DNA of 64,000 bases from Coffea arabica (lineage: Eukaryota > Streptophyta > Magnoliopsida > Gentianales > Rubiaceae). The notes beneath the pieces are model-generated. The model was not told the origin of the DNA. It saw only the letters and a list, made by a program, of their open reading frames with translations, and did no database searches. The DNA lies in contig NC_092323.1 of assembly GCF_036785885.1 (NCBI RefSeq), forward strand, positions 7,262,501 to 7,326,500. Reading direction: 5' to 3'. Position 1 is the first letter of the stretch. The number at the start of each line of letters is the position of its first letter. Both the position numbers and the translations under genes were made by a program. Below, in pieces: positions 10,501-22,900 of the stretch.

Positions 10501-13500
10501 CGCCGTAGAGGCTAATTTCTCTTCCCTAAATAGTCTATGCATATCCACCAACATACTTCTAATTAACAGGAGGACAATCAGCCATGATAAAATGCTTCAA
10601 TTAGAGAGGCAATCAGCTCAAATGATTTGGAGGATATAAGTACATTGCTTCTCTTTTCATGAGCACCAGATAGGGGAGAGTACTTAGCACAAAACAAGTG
10701 ACACCCAAACTTTTAAAACCATCAGTAAGAAATCTGCATATTTTCACTTTTAAAAGCAGCTAGGTTTTTATGTGAACAATTTGCATTTCATTTTCTAGGG
10801 ATACAAGTCACACCAGTCTCGTGGGAAACATTACAGAGTTAGTAACCTCACTGCCAAATTTGACAACGCTGTAAGTTTAGTCGGGAATTGATTTCTTGTG
10901 TATTCTATTGTCAATATTAACTAGAAGAACCTTGTGCCTAACCTGAGGTTCTTCTCCTTCTGCCCGCAGACATTATGACAGCAGTCCGTATCTCAGCAAT
11001 AGGCTTCCAGCCAGCCTTAGAAGATCCAATCTCACCACAGAGTATGATATCTATGCTTGAGAAAGCCAGTGTTAGCTATATAAAATCTTTTATAAGATTT
11101 AATTGATATGTATGCATAAGTGATGCTTCAGTGTGTGGTTGTGAAAGATTTCAGTCTCTGTGTGCAAGAGAGTCTGATTCATTTTCCTCCTCATTTCAGT
11201 AAGGACAAATGTATCCATCAGGCTTCCAGGCACTCAGCAAGGGGAGTTGTGATAGGCGTGGTTACGGGAGTATGTATCCTAGTTACCATTGCTATAGGGG
11301 CAATCTTGGTTTGCAGGAAAAAGGGAAAATTGATTTTCAAGAGGAAGTATGATGCAAACGGGTTATCAATGACAAAAAGTAAGCACATTAACCATCAATG
11401 TCGATAATCCAATGCAAAATAAGACTTTCCTCGCTGTAGTTAAAAGAATGCACACTGATTCTGACACATGTAACTTGAACTTTCAAGGCTATAAGCTTTA
11501 AGGACTAAGAAATGGTAGTTCCCTATATTCCATGTTTCTAGTGTATTTTAGTATTTCATTTTGGCAAAAAAAAAATAAAAATCAAGTAAATGGTTACGCC
11601 CTTACAATCATACTATTAGCTGGTTATAGTTTCATGAAAAGCCACTCAACTTCAATAATTTTTAGCAATTGGATTTCCAATTGAACTTGTAAAATGCAGA
11701 TGCTGTATATTCAGTACCCAGCACAGATATCATACTGAGGTCCATATCCATCCAGAGTTTCACTCTACAGTACATAGAAGCAGCAACCCAGAAATATAAA
11801 ACATTAATAGGTGAAGGAGGATTTGGATCTGTTTACCGGGGTACTCTTCCTGATGGCCAAGAAGTGGCTGTGAAGGTCAGATCTGCCACATCAACACAGG
11901 GAACACGTGAATTTGACAATGAGGTAACAATCTACTGGTATTACATAATTCCATGAACAACCCTCCTTGGCAATCTTCCAGTTAGTACAAGGCATGAGAC
12001 CATGTTCACCAGTTGCAATAAGAGTGAATCCCTGTGAAAATCTCAAACTCCAATCACTTGAGTAAATTTCCATATTGCTATAGCTCTCAAGTTACATTGC
12101 ATAATATTGCAACGCCATATTTAAATTCTTTTTCTTTTCCATCACCTCTTTTGAACTTGCCATGCATAACTGTTTTTTTTCAGATCATGTCTACAAACTC
12201 GTACTTATATGATATACTGTTGGCTGCATTTACTGAAAATATCTTACTGTTCTTTTCCTAGATGTCATCTGACAAATCTGAATTACAAATATTTCTACAG
12301 CTGAACCTGCTCTCAGCTATCCGTCACGAGAACCTGGTCCCGCTGCTTGGTTACTGCTGTGAAAATGACCAGCAAATTCTTGTTTACCCCTTCATGTCTA
12401 ATGGCTCCCTACAAGATCGTTTATATGGTACTACCCAATAAAAAATAATAGTGGCAGTTTCAGCTCTTCTTTCTTGAGAACCAGAAAACTATGGCTCACA
12501 TCCTTCTAATGTTTAACAGGAGAAGCGGCAAAGAGGAAAATCCTAGACTGGCCGACCAGGCTTTCCATAGCTCTAGGAGCTGCACGAGGCAAGTTACATG
12601 TAGCATTAGCATTTATTAAGAACTTTATCTTGCCAATCTTCTATCCTGATTCCTGAAGAATATAAAACAAGCAGCTGAAAATTAACGCATTCCAGGGATC
12701 ATCCTTCAGATTGAACTTAGCCATACATGAACATGACAGCCAAATAAACTGGCTATTTTGTAGCAATTTGACTTTAGACGCCTACATGACACCCAAAAAA
12801 CTGGCTATTTAATAGCAGTTTGACTTTAGATGTCTACAACACGACATCCTCAGAAGTCACAACTATTCCACAATCTAAACCAGAAGTTTTGACATTGGGC
12901 AGTTAGTAAACAACTTTTACCGGAAGATAGAATACAATAAAATGTATGCCTTTTTTTTTTTTTTGTTTGTTGGGGGGGGGGGGGGGGGGGGGGGGATGTG
13001 AGGATAGCTCATATGGTCCCTAACAGATATGGCCTATTCCTGGAAGTCTCCTTCAACATCAACATGCATTATATGAGATAAAATATTATTGACTTGTTCT
13101 GTTGGATCAGTAACCGATATAGATATGAATGTGCCTGCTGGCTGATTCGAATGTGAATGTGGGAAATGGAGAGTTACAGGAGCACAGTCTTATATGCATT
13201 TCACAAAATTCACGAATCCATAACCTTCTCCTTGTGGTCTATTTTTGTGAACTGCACCAGTTGGCCAGGGATCACATAATGACCACTCTGAGTTCTTACA
13301 GTTCCATATTCAATTCAGATCTGTGTTAGATCAGATAAAGTTGGCCCCACTTCCCCTTCCCCCTCTTTTCCTGCTTAATATCTCTGTTATTTGGTCTGAA
13401 GAATTTACTCTCATTCCAGGTTTAACATACCTTCATACATTCGCTGGACGCTCTGTAATACATAGGGACGTGAAATCAAGTAACATACTCCTGGATCAGA

Positions 13501-14592
13501 GCATGTGTGCAAAAGTTGCAGACTTTGGTTTTTCAAAATATGCACCTCAGGAAGGAGACAGCGGCACCTCTTTAGAAGTAAGGGGTACAGCAGGATATTT
13601 GGATCCAGAGTAAGTAGCAAAGCGACTCTTTATCCATTCTCTGTTTATTCCTAAAGAGCTATTTTGGGTGCGTCACTAACTAAAGAGCTATTTTGGGGTG
13701 TGTCACCGATTAAAGAGATTCCAACTTGTGTGCATCAGGTACTACTCAACCCAACATCTGTCAGCTAAAAGTGATGTATTCAGCTTCGGAGTTGTATTAT
13801 TGGAAATTGTAAGTGGTCGTGAACCTCTCAACATAAACAGACCGCGAAATGAATGGAGCTTGGTTGAATGGGTATGGTTCAATTTCAGTTGACTTGCTGA
13901 TAAAACCACCATGTTTAACATTGGCACTACCCAGTGAAAATTTAAGATAATCATTAAGGCAACACAGCATGTGAGCTACATCTCTTTGAATAAGGATAAA
14001 TTCAACCAACTTAGTACAAACATGTGGTCCAGTCAACTTACCACTAGAAACTAAGCAGTCCTGCTAACCCAGACATAGTAGCTACTGAAAAAAGCATATA
14101 GCTACAGAGCTTGCTCCGATTGCTAACTCAATAGTCAATGATAGAAGCAGTAGCTTCCCAACCTCTATAAGCTATCCGCTCTAATGAAGTCATACATATC
14201 TAGCATCACCATCAATTAGATTGTGTCCCTCAATTATGCAATATTCACAATTGCAGGCCAAACCCCGGATAAGGAACTCAAGAATTGAAGAAATCGTGGA
14301 TCCAAGCATCAAGGGAGGGTATCATGCAGAGGCAATGTGGAGAGTGGTGGAGGTGGCTTTGGCATGCATTGAACCTTATTCAGCCTATCGACCATGCATG
14401 GCCGACATTGTCCGGGAGCTTGAGGATGCGTTGATCATAGAGAACAATGCATCTGAATACATGAAATCAATTGACAGCTTTGGAGGATCAACTCGATATT
14501 CCCTAGAGAGGCCAATTGTTATTCTACCCACTCCCAACCAAACAGAAGCATCCCCAATCCTATCACAACCACCTCCTCCACAACCGAGATGA
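7527..14592 (+). CDS. SYMRK: Symbiosis receptor-like kinase (SYMRK/DMI2/NORK), reduced LRR form
   Basis: Fourteen exons join to 2718 nt (905 aa): 7527-7623, 8464-8983, 9153-9628, 9749-9899, 10015-10086, 10799-10870, 10970-11041, 11200-11378, 11700-11923, 12301-12427, 12520-12588, 13420-13609, 13739-13871, 14257-14592. The order is signal peptide (1-30), malectin-like domain (33-364), GDPC motif (390-393), LRR region from three 72-nt exons (415-486), one transmembrane helix (503-525) and a kinase. Kinase landmarks are GEGGFG (584-589), K605, HRD (701-703, an RD kinase) and DFG (721-723). The tail motif [16 protein letters not shown] is diagnostic. In root cells this plasma-membrane receptor acts upstream of nuclear calcium spiking in the common symbiosis pathway for arbuscular mycorrhiza. 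It is shorter than legume SYMRK (about 923 aa) by roughly one 24-residue repeat. Intron 11 has a GC donor. All frames are intact. Confidence 0.95.
12734..12839. repeat. Two-copy 53-bp tandem duplication in a SYMRK intron
   Basis: Copies at about 12734-12786 and 12787-12839 share the blocks ACTGGCTATTT, TAGCA, TTTGACTTTAGA and GTCTACA/GCCTACA. They differ by a handful of substitutions, so the duplication is not very recent. Confidence 0.75.
12972..12995. repeat. 24-bp G homopolymer
   Basis: An uninterrupted run of 24 G on the coding strand follows a T-rich tract (12952-12964) inside SYMRK intron 11. It could form G-quadruplexes in the pre-mRNA and is likely length-polymorphic or error-prone in assembly. 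Confidence 0.9.
13652..13710. repeat. Two-copy ~29-bp tandem duplication in SYMRK intron 12
   Basis: TAAAGAGCTATTTTGGG followed by TG(C/T)GTCAC occurs twice head to tail, at 13652-13680 and 13681-13710, with a third partial TAAAGAG just before the acceptor. Confidence 0.7.
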
Positions 14593-15368
14593 CCATAGGA
14601 TAAACAGGATTCTTCACTCAGAGGCCATTATCAGTGTAGCCATTTCTCTTCATAGTGACAATGGGAAACTGGAGGATGACACCTGAACTCTACTAATGAA
14701 GCGCGCTACTGAGTCTTAGCTCCAATCCCCTAAACTTGCAATCAATGTAACATTTGCTTACACTTCCTACCTTATGTATTGCGGGCACCAAGCTACTCCG
14801 GATGCTAGTAGACCACAAGACGACAAAAGCTTCATGAAAGTTTATATGGTAACTGACTGCATCTATATGTTACACCAGAAGATGATAGCACTAGTAAACA
14901 ATTCCTCATCAATTATCCAGGCAACTGAGTAGATATCCTAATAGCAATTAGCACTTGGAAACATCACAAAGCATGATTTATTTATTCAAATACCTTGTCG
15001 AATAAGAGAAATTAAGCTGAATTTTCAGTGAATGTTAATTAAAGCAGTTGAATGCTCCAACAACTATGCAATTAATCATTCAAAATTAGACGTTTTTTTT
15101 TCAGCTCTAATGTCATCTGCATTGAACCGGAAAAAGTGAGCCATCCAATTTTCATAAATTGCTCAATTAGCAATGCCTATATAACCAAATAATAATAATA
15201 CATGGATGGATATGCAAATATTGCTAGCAGTATACTCACAGGAGTAAACAGAAAAGTAGCAAGGTAAGCACTTGAAGGAAAGAACCGCATCGAATGAGAA
15301 ACTGCTTACATACATAGAGGCAAATGCGTAATTTTATGTAGTGTACTGATATACAGATGGAAGAATGA
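14593..15368. other. Tail-to-tail spacer between SYMRK and BRICK1
   Basis: This holds the 3' UTRs of the two convergent genes and AT-rich spacer. No coding sequence or mobile element was recognised. Confidence 0.6.
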
Positions 15369-15779
15369 TCAATTAGGGGTGAAGAGAGCCGGATTGGCAG
15401 TAGCGCTACCAACTTGGACCTCGAGCAATTCGAGACGACGCTCCAGCGTATCAAGCTTCTCATTCAGAGTCGCCAATTTGCTTTTCGTTGTAGCCTCTGG
15501 AGAAGAGATGTAATGCAGAGAGAGAGAGAGTGTGTTAAAGCATACTTTAACTCAGATGACGCTGATCAAAAGAGAAAGGAGAAAGGAATAGAAATGAGGC
15601 AAGTAGGTAAAGGTAGGGATTGGGTTGTTTAGGTGAAATTGATTACCAAACTGAACGAGGAAGTCAAAAAGGCGACGGACGTTAAGGGAGATGTGGGAAA
15701 TGAACTCCCGATTCTCCCAATCGGCTTGGACTGCTATCCCCACGTTCACCGCATTCGTGATTCCTCCAGCTCTTGCCAT
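15369..15779 (-). CDS. BRK1: BRICK1 (HSPC300), SCAR/WAVE complex subunit
   Basis: Two exons on the minus strand, 15779-15647 and 15496-15369, join to 86 residues through a GT-AG intron. The protein begins MARAGGITNAVNVGIAVQ and continues WENREFISHISLNVRRLF, an almost invariant signature of BRICK1/HSPC300. The second exon gives a heptad-patterned helix (KLATLNEKLDTLERRLELLE) and the short tail ANPALFTPN. The length matches the family. BRK1 is the smallest subunit of the WAVE/SCAR complex, which activates ARP2/3 actin nucleation and shapes epidermal cells and trichomes in plants. A GA-rich tract in the intron (around 15519-15530 on the plus strand) is the only irregularity. The start is the first ATG and matches the conserved N-terminus. 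Confidence 0.95.
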
Positions 15780-16981
15780 TGTTAATCTAGTTCTACTACT
15801 ACTACCGCTTCTTCTTCTTCTTCAGTCTTGTCTTTAACTGCTTTCCTTTCTTGAGCTTCTCTCTCTTCTCTCAACTGATGAAATGAGATGAGATCTGCGT
15901 TTCCTAATTAATCTCCTGCTGGAAAGGAGACGTCAGCGCAAGGGTTACTTACGGTGGCTGGGCTGACCTTCGCTGGTTTCGTCGCGGTTCCTTTCGGGAG
16001 TTTTCTCACCCTTTTTTTTAAATTTTAATAATAAAAAATAACTACTACGCGTGGTAGCACGGATCATGGGTTCCTGACAGTCATGTGCATTTTGCACAGC
16101 GCCGTAACTTTGTTTCCCACACATATGTAACTTATTTTCAATAATGTGTAACTTTAAAATAAAATTTTATGTATCCCACACATGTTGTTAAAATCGAGAT
16201 ACAAAATGAAATCTAAACCGTACAAATTTTTTTGATCAAATCTTTACTGTGAACTGCTCAGGGACGGTCATTCTGATGACCGTACCTGCCCCATTTCCTG
16301 CTAGCACGCTCCATAAGTAACATACACAGACAAGAGAGAGAAGTTCCAATTTATTCAAAGTTACGACATTGTGATAGTAGGCTTTTCTTTCAAGGGCCGC
16401 TTCTCCTTTACATTATTGTTGTTGCTGCGTGTCTTACTTACCTAGGCTATGATCCTCAATGGTTACTGACCACACAATCATCAGGTATATTAGACTTTAT
16501 TAATACGTACCCTCTTAAGTCTTAACTTGAGCATTCTCGTTCCAGCCAAAAAACCGTAAACAAAGCCACCGCAAAAATTCACCAATAAACTTTGGTAACT
16601 ATAGTGCTGCCATCTTCCATGAAGATGGACAACGCAAATGCCGAACATTAAGGCAATGCCAAATTTATTGAATGTCCAATAAATCCAGTGACAATTACTC
16701 AATTTTTTGAGATGTACTTTTCTATCATAGCCCCGTCAGTTGTTATCCATATATCAAGTCTAGATGACAGAAAACTACCTTAAAAGTACAAATAACAATG
16801 CCCCTGGACTTGTAGATATCTTAAACCCCTCAAAAAAAAAAAAAAAAAAAAAAAGGTCCATGGGGTTGTAGATATCTTAAGCCTAGCAATGTTGCGGCAA
16901 TTGTATTCTTAACCAGACCGACCCAAATAGCCTCCATCTACTATCAAATGACCATCGATCTGATGAACCCAAAAATTTAGC
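15780..16981. other. Intergenic region between BRICK1 and organellar oligopeptidase
   Basis: This contains the BRICK1 promoter/leader (CTTCTTCTTCTTC tract near 15808) and the oligopeptidase 3' flank. A 23-bp A run lies at 16832-16854. It is flanked by two similar copies of TTGTAGATATCTTAA (16810 and 16865), a short imperfect duplication. No gene is supported. Confidence 0.5.
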
Positions 16982-19900
16982 TTATGCAGACGCTGTGACA
17001 GGTAGCAAGCCGTTGTGCCTAAGCAGCGCCTCCGGAGAAGGTTCCCGGCCCCGGAATTCCACAAATACCTGAATAACCATAGGAGCATAATAAGAAGACA
17101 GATACCGCATCTAGGATGCAAGCTTTCATATGAAAGGGTGAAATATGTAGGATGAGCATTATTTTTCAAATGTCTAACCTCTAGTGGAGCTTTTCCACCT
17201 CCAAGAGCAAGTATGGTTTCTCGGAACCTATTCCCTGTTTCTTTTACTGCCTGTTCAAATAAAAAACATGCAAGCAATGAAGCTCCTAAAAGACAACATG
17301 AAACGGGACACGCTACCACCTTAAATCTACACTTATATACGGATGCCTTCCAGAAAGAACTCAAGCTCATAGGATATCAAGCCTTCTTAGACAGCAGCAA
17401 AAAATTACCTTTCCGTCATGGAGACCAGCATCTTCAAATGCTGAGAAAGCATCTGCAGACAAGACCTCTGCCCACTGCAGAAATTCAAACATTTAAGCCT
17501 TGTCAAAGATTTCTAAAGCTCAACAAATCATCACGCCTGCCACAAAGCAAGTCGGTCGATTTTACCCTATAGCCTGCATATTCTTTATGCTTTTAGCACC
17601 TCCTAGTAAACTAGTCATTCAAGTATAAGATACCTTATAACTGTAGTATCCAGCTGCATATCCACCAGCAAATATGTGACTAAAACTGCATAGAAATCGA
17701 TCATCTGGAAGTGGAGGAAGCACTTGAGTTCTTTCTGAGACCCTACGATCAACATCATAGATTGATTCCGAACCACCAGGTACATACTTCGTGTGCAACT
17801 CAAGATCAACGGTCGCAAATCTTAACTGCAAAAAACAGAAGAAATATTACTTAAACCGAAATGGCACAAGTTCAAGTTCAAAGTGCACCAAAGGAAAATA
17901 AATTAATAAATGAATACATGAAGCTTCACCAGTCAGCTTCAATGGCGTACAAGAACACATCTTAATATCCTAGCAGCAAGAATGGAGTGAAGATGTAACA
18001 CAACATTACATAGCTATATGCTGACCTGGCGAAGACTTAGAGAACCTGCACGAAAAGTTCTGGCAGCAAGAAGTTTCTTATAAATGTCTTCAGGGAGACT
18101 CTCTCCAGTTTCATAATGCTTGGCAATGCCCGTCAATGTATCTCTGCAATAACCATCAATAACACATCAGCAGCAGTGGGAGAGAAAAGGTAATAAAAAT
18201 TGGCTAATTGCTCCAAAATCAAGAAAATGAGTCTGAAGAAGAAATATTAAGACATAATTGTCTCCCCAAAACCAGCAGACTCAGATGAGTGATTTGCCGG
18301 TCATCAAAGTAGAATTCTAACTTTATTCCTAAATAGATTTTCTTAAGGACTCAAAAGGAAGCTCGAAATAATTCTTAAGACTAGTACATATTTGTTATCC
18401 AAGAGAGAACTAAATACACATATATATTGAAGGAATGTAAGAGCATACACAGCCAACGTTGATTATTTGCAGAAGTTACAACCCCTGAAATATAACAACA
18501 AAAAATTATACCTATGGTAGCACCAATTTTCCATAAATTGGGACGGCAGTTCAACAGCATCCCACTCAATTTTCCGGATACCAGCAACCAAACCCTCATC
18601 TTGTTTTGTTAACATATGCTGAAGGGAATGACCAAACTCATGAAAAACAGTCTCAACCTACAAGGATAAGCAGAATCATGCATGAGTTTAAAATTTGTTA
18701 TCACGATCACCAGATAAGATACTTTTCTAATTCCAAACGCAATCTTTCTGAAACAATACATAAATGAAAATTTACATAAGATTATTTAGCTCCCATAAAA
18801 GGAAGCTCTGAACATGTTCTTACAAGGGGTTAAGGGACTTAAATTGAACAAGCACCACAACAATCCATAGGCATATCATAATTGCTCAAGCAATATGACG
18901 TTTAAGATAGTGACATGGTCAAAATTGCAGAAGCAATATGGCATTAACTACGGGGTCAATCACTATGCAGAACAGCCACAATCATTCAATAACTTCTGAA
19001 AACAAAGTTGACAGCTTAAATTGCACAAAAGGGAAAGGGGAAAAAAAATCATTTCGTTAGAAATATATCGTTTTACAATCAAAATAAGCATGTCTGTGCA
19101 GACCTCTACTCTGATTTATCCAATCAATGAATTACTTACCTGGTTATGTACTCTTTCTATTCACTGACAGCTTATCATTTTGTTCTAACATTGCACAACT
19201 TAACTATCAACCTATTAAATAATCCATATTTTCCAAAAAATTTCGATAAGATATAATTGGACGGACTGTATCTGTTTGCATGACATTAGCAGTCCAAAAG
19301 TATGGCATCCAAAAACATAAAAGAGAAACAAAAAATAAGTAAGTAAATGCATTCCTACTATTAATCCCAATAGTCTAGGCATCTTAAGAAAGCACATGAC
19401 ATAAAACTTTTGACCTTACCTCACGGAAGGTCATTAGGCTAGGCTTGTTCCCTACAGGAGGCATTTGATTGCAAACCATGTGGGCGACAGGCAACCTGGG
19501 AGAGACACCATCTCGTGACAATACACGACTTCGCGAAACAACTTCATCCATCCAAGCACCTCCACGCTTTTCAGATGGTCGGGAATATGGATCAAAATAA
19601 AAATAAGCAATGGTGCTGCCTGAAGAATCATTGACACAATAAAATCGGACATCGTTGTTCCAAACCTAAAAAATCGTAAAACTGTTAAAACAAAATCTCA
19701 TCCTGTAAGAATCAATAATGACAAAAGACAAAATCTGTTGTATATATTTACAGGAGCTAAACCATCAGCAGCCTCGATATTGATTCCAAAAAGCATCTTG
19801 GCAAGGTTGAAAAGGCCATCCATAACTTTAGGCAAAGAAAAGTAAGGACGAAGTTCTTCCTGTAATGACTCAACAAGATTAGAAATCCAGCTTGCCAAAT

Positions 19901-22900
19901 AGATTTGTAAAACAAGAACACACGACTTCCAGTACAGTACCGAATACCATATTACAATCATATCACACTTGAATAAATTTTATAAATGCGCTCAAAAATA
20001 GCCTCAAAGAGCACATAACAGGCCGAAGCTAAAACCTAGCCTTTTTTTCGAAACCAAGGAACTGAACCATAAGTTAAACCCTCTAAATAAGTGATGACCA
20101 AGATTGAAACACAAAATTTAAGCATTGAAAATCCACAAGAGAGAGAACCTCATTTATTTCATATTTTGATTCCCGAAGCCTCTCACTCCAGAAGCTGAGA
20201 TCCCAATGGTTCAGATTGTCAGCTTCTAGAGCACCTTGACTTTTAGAGAATTGCTTGAGGTCTTCCATATCTACGGGAAAAAAAAGGACTATAATCAGTG
20301 ACTGAATTTAACTCGCCTAGCTATTAGAGTGATAGCAAAAAAGACCACATAAAAGGAAGAAAAGAAAAAGTGCGGCAGGAAAGAAATAGGCCATTAAATT
20401 AGATAAAAGCATAGGAGCATGCTAAAATTTGAAAAACCAGGAATATCAGAACTTGCAGAGAACGCTTGGTTACAAATCTAATTTAAATAATGTTGTCAAC
20501 AAGCTGAAAGCTATAGAAGTAGAATTCTTTACTTACCTTCTACTTCTGTATTCCACTTTGCTTTTAAAAAAGCAAAGCTTGAGGGAATATATGATGGAAC
20601 TCTACAGTTTTAACCAATATAAATATGTTGAACTAAAAAATAAATGCTAGCAAATCCTGTCAAGTGAAAAAAGTTAAAATATTACATAAGTGGCATCCTA
20701 AAGCCATCAGGCACTTTCTTCATGTCAAATTTGAATCAACAGCATACACTTAGTAAGTTTTAACTGGCCAAAAGCAATGAACTAAAAACCATCCTAACTA
20801 GATTACCTTTAACTGCAGGATCCCAAGATGCAGCACGTATCTTTTCAAGAAGCTCTAGTGCCTTATCAACAGTCGCCATCTTGGTAGCCATGCTTACCTA
20901 AGAAGAACGACAACTACATTAGTATGCCTAAAATTGACTGACATCAATTTGGAAGTAAACACTTAATGGTTGTACCTCTCCATGGTTATTATAGCCAAGA
21001 AGCTTAGCCTTTTCCAACCTAAGTTGTAGAATCTGATCAATTATCGGTGTGTTATCCAGATCTCCGCTAGAAGCACGTGTAACATAAGCACGGTAAACTT
21101 CCTCCCTCAAGGTTCGATTTCTAGCATGTTGCATCACAGACATAAAACTCGGTGCATCCAATGTGATTATCCATGGTCCATTTTCAGCAGTAGCATTTTC
21201 ATGCCCCTGTAAGGCTTATAGGATGATGAGTAATGCCATACCAAGCAACAAATGAACTAAAATCATGATGTCATAAGTAATGCCCCTTTCTAAACAGTTT
21301 ACCTTAGTAACTGCAGTCTGGGCAGCCAATCCAAGTGCTGTAGCAGGCAATCCTTCAATATCTTTCTTGTCCGTAATTACCTTTTCATACTTTTTTGTGG
21401 CATCCAAAACATTTTCCTCAAACTTTCGCGATAGTTTTGCTAGCTCCTGCAGAAAAATTGAAAGCAAATGAAAGTATTACTTATCTAGAAAGGTAACACT
21501 GAACATCAGAAGTAAATTGCAAGATATACCTGGGCTACATATCATCTTCATATTACGAGGGAAATTTAGTGTTCCTCAACAGAAAAAGAAATATAAGCAT
21601 CATGCTAGAATTGCTCAAAAATAATCAACAGAAAGAACTCTCTAAGACAACACCCAGGAAAATAAAACAATAAGCATAATGCAATTTATTTGGCACCCTA
21701 TGTTATAAAAAATAAGCCATCCACCCATGATCAAGGAAAAATAGAAAACACATAGTTACTCAAGATGTCACATTTACATCAAATTCTTGACACCAATAAT
21801 GAGCAGACAATCAAATTTTAGGCAAAGATACAGATAAAATTGAACATGTTATCTACAGATCAGATAACCACCAAAGGAATCTAAATAATCTGATTATGAC
21901 GAAATATAGAATTCGACAGAGCAGCATATACCTGTTCAATTTTGTTAAATTGCTCTCTTTTATCATCTTCAAGAGCAATGCCACTCAATATGGCCTCCTC
22001 AATTGATGCTGCATAAGTAAGAGAGGTCATGAGAATTTTTAAGCTCAAGCATACCAAATTTTTAGTATGGCACTATTAAGTAACAAAAAGATAGAAAAAT
22101 ATCCTAGTACAGTTGTTGTAACTCCTCGTCAATAAACATGCACAAGTAATACTTAAGCATATAAACCAAATTCCTTTCCTTTTGGTGATTAAGTCTAAAT
22201 AAGGCGTGTAGGACCTCATTTTTGTCACTTTATTAATCCAACGACTTGCAAGGTGGGAGAATGAGCGTTAAACATGTCTGAAGGCAAATTTTATGCATAG
22301 AAAATTCTGATGACAACTTTCTGCAATAACTTGCAAAGTATATAATGAGGAGACTAAAGAGCAATCATGGCGGTCTTTTACCCTTCTATCAAGTGAAAAA
22401 GTTGGCAAGAGAATGAACAAATTAACATATAAAACGACACTAAGAATATAAAGAGCAACAGATTCAGATAGTTTCATTCCCTATATTCATTCTGCAGAAA
22501 ACCTTAAAAGCTAAAACCAATAAATTCAGTGGAATTTTCAGAAATAACTCATACCACAGCATGACTCAAGGCAAAAAGAAAATGACATACTAAAAAGGTT
22601 AGGCATAAAAACCAAAGAAAAGGACATAAGGATCAACTAAACACTCATTATATGTAACACTAACTACAGCTAATACAACAATGTATGTATTTGCTAAATC
22701 AAACAGGGCAGAGTTCAAAGACGTACTTTCAACTATCCGTTTACGAGCATCACTCAGCGAATCCCAATCAGGAGATTCCCGTATAGCTTTATAAGCATTA
22801 TAAATTGGCTTACTTTGACTCAGTTTGAGGTCAAACGCAACTTTCTCTGGCTGCAGATCAAGATTCAAAAGACCATATGAGCACCAAAAGCAATACAGTG

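Larger units (their letters stand above)
12589..13419 (+). other. GC-AG intron of SYMRK
   Basis: The junction between GAARG and LTYLHTF in the kinase domain requires a donor at AG|GCAAGT, a perfect non-canonical GC donor, paired with acceptor TTCCAG at 13419. No GT nearby keeps the frame. The 831-bp intron also carries a 53-bp tandem duplication and a 24-bp G homopolymer. Confidence 0.85.

Noticed and set aside
10087-10798. Relic of a missing LRR exon in SYMRK
   Set aside because: I found no NxSxNxxxG-like translation with splice sites in this intron by eye.
16040-16320. Possible MITE around GTAGCACGGATCATGG and GACGGTCATTCTGATGACCG
   Set aside because: Only short local palindromes were seen; no paired termini or duplication.
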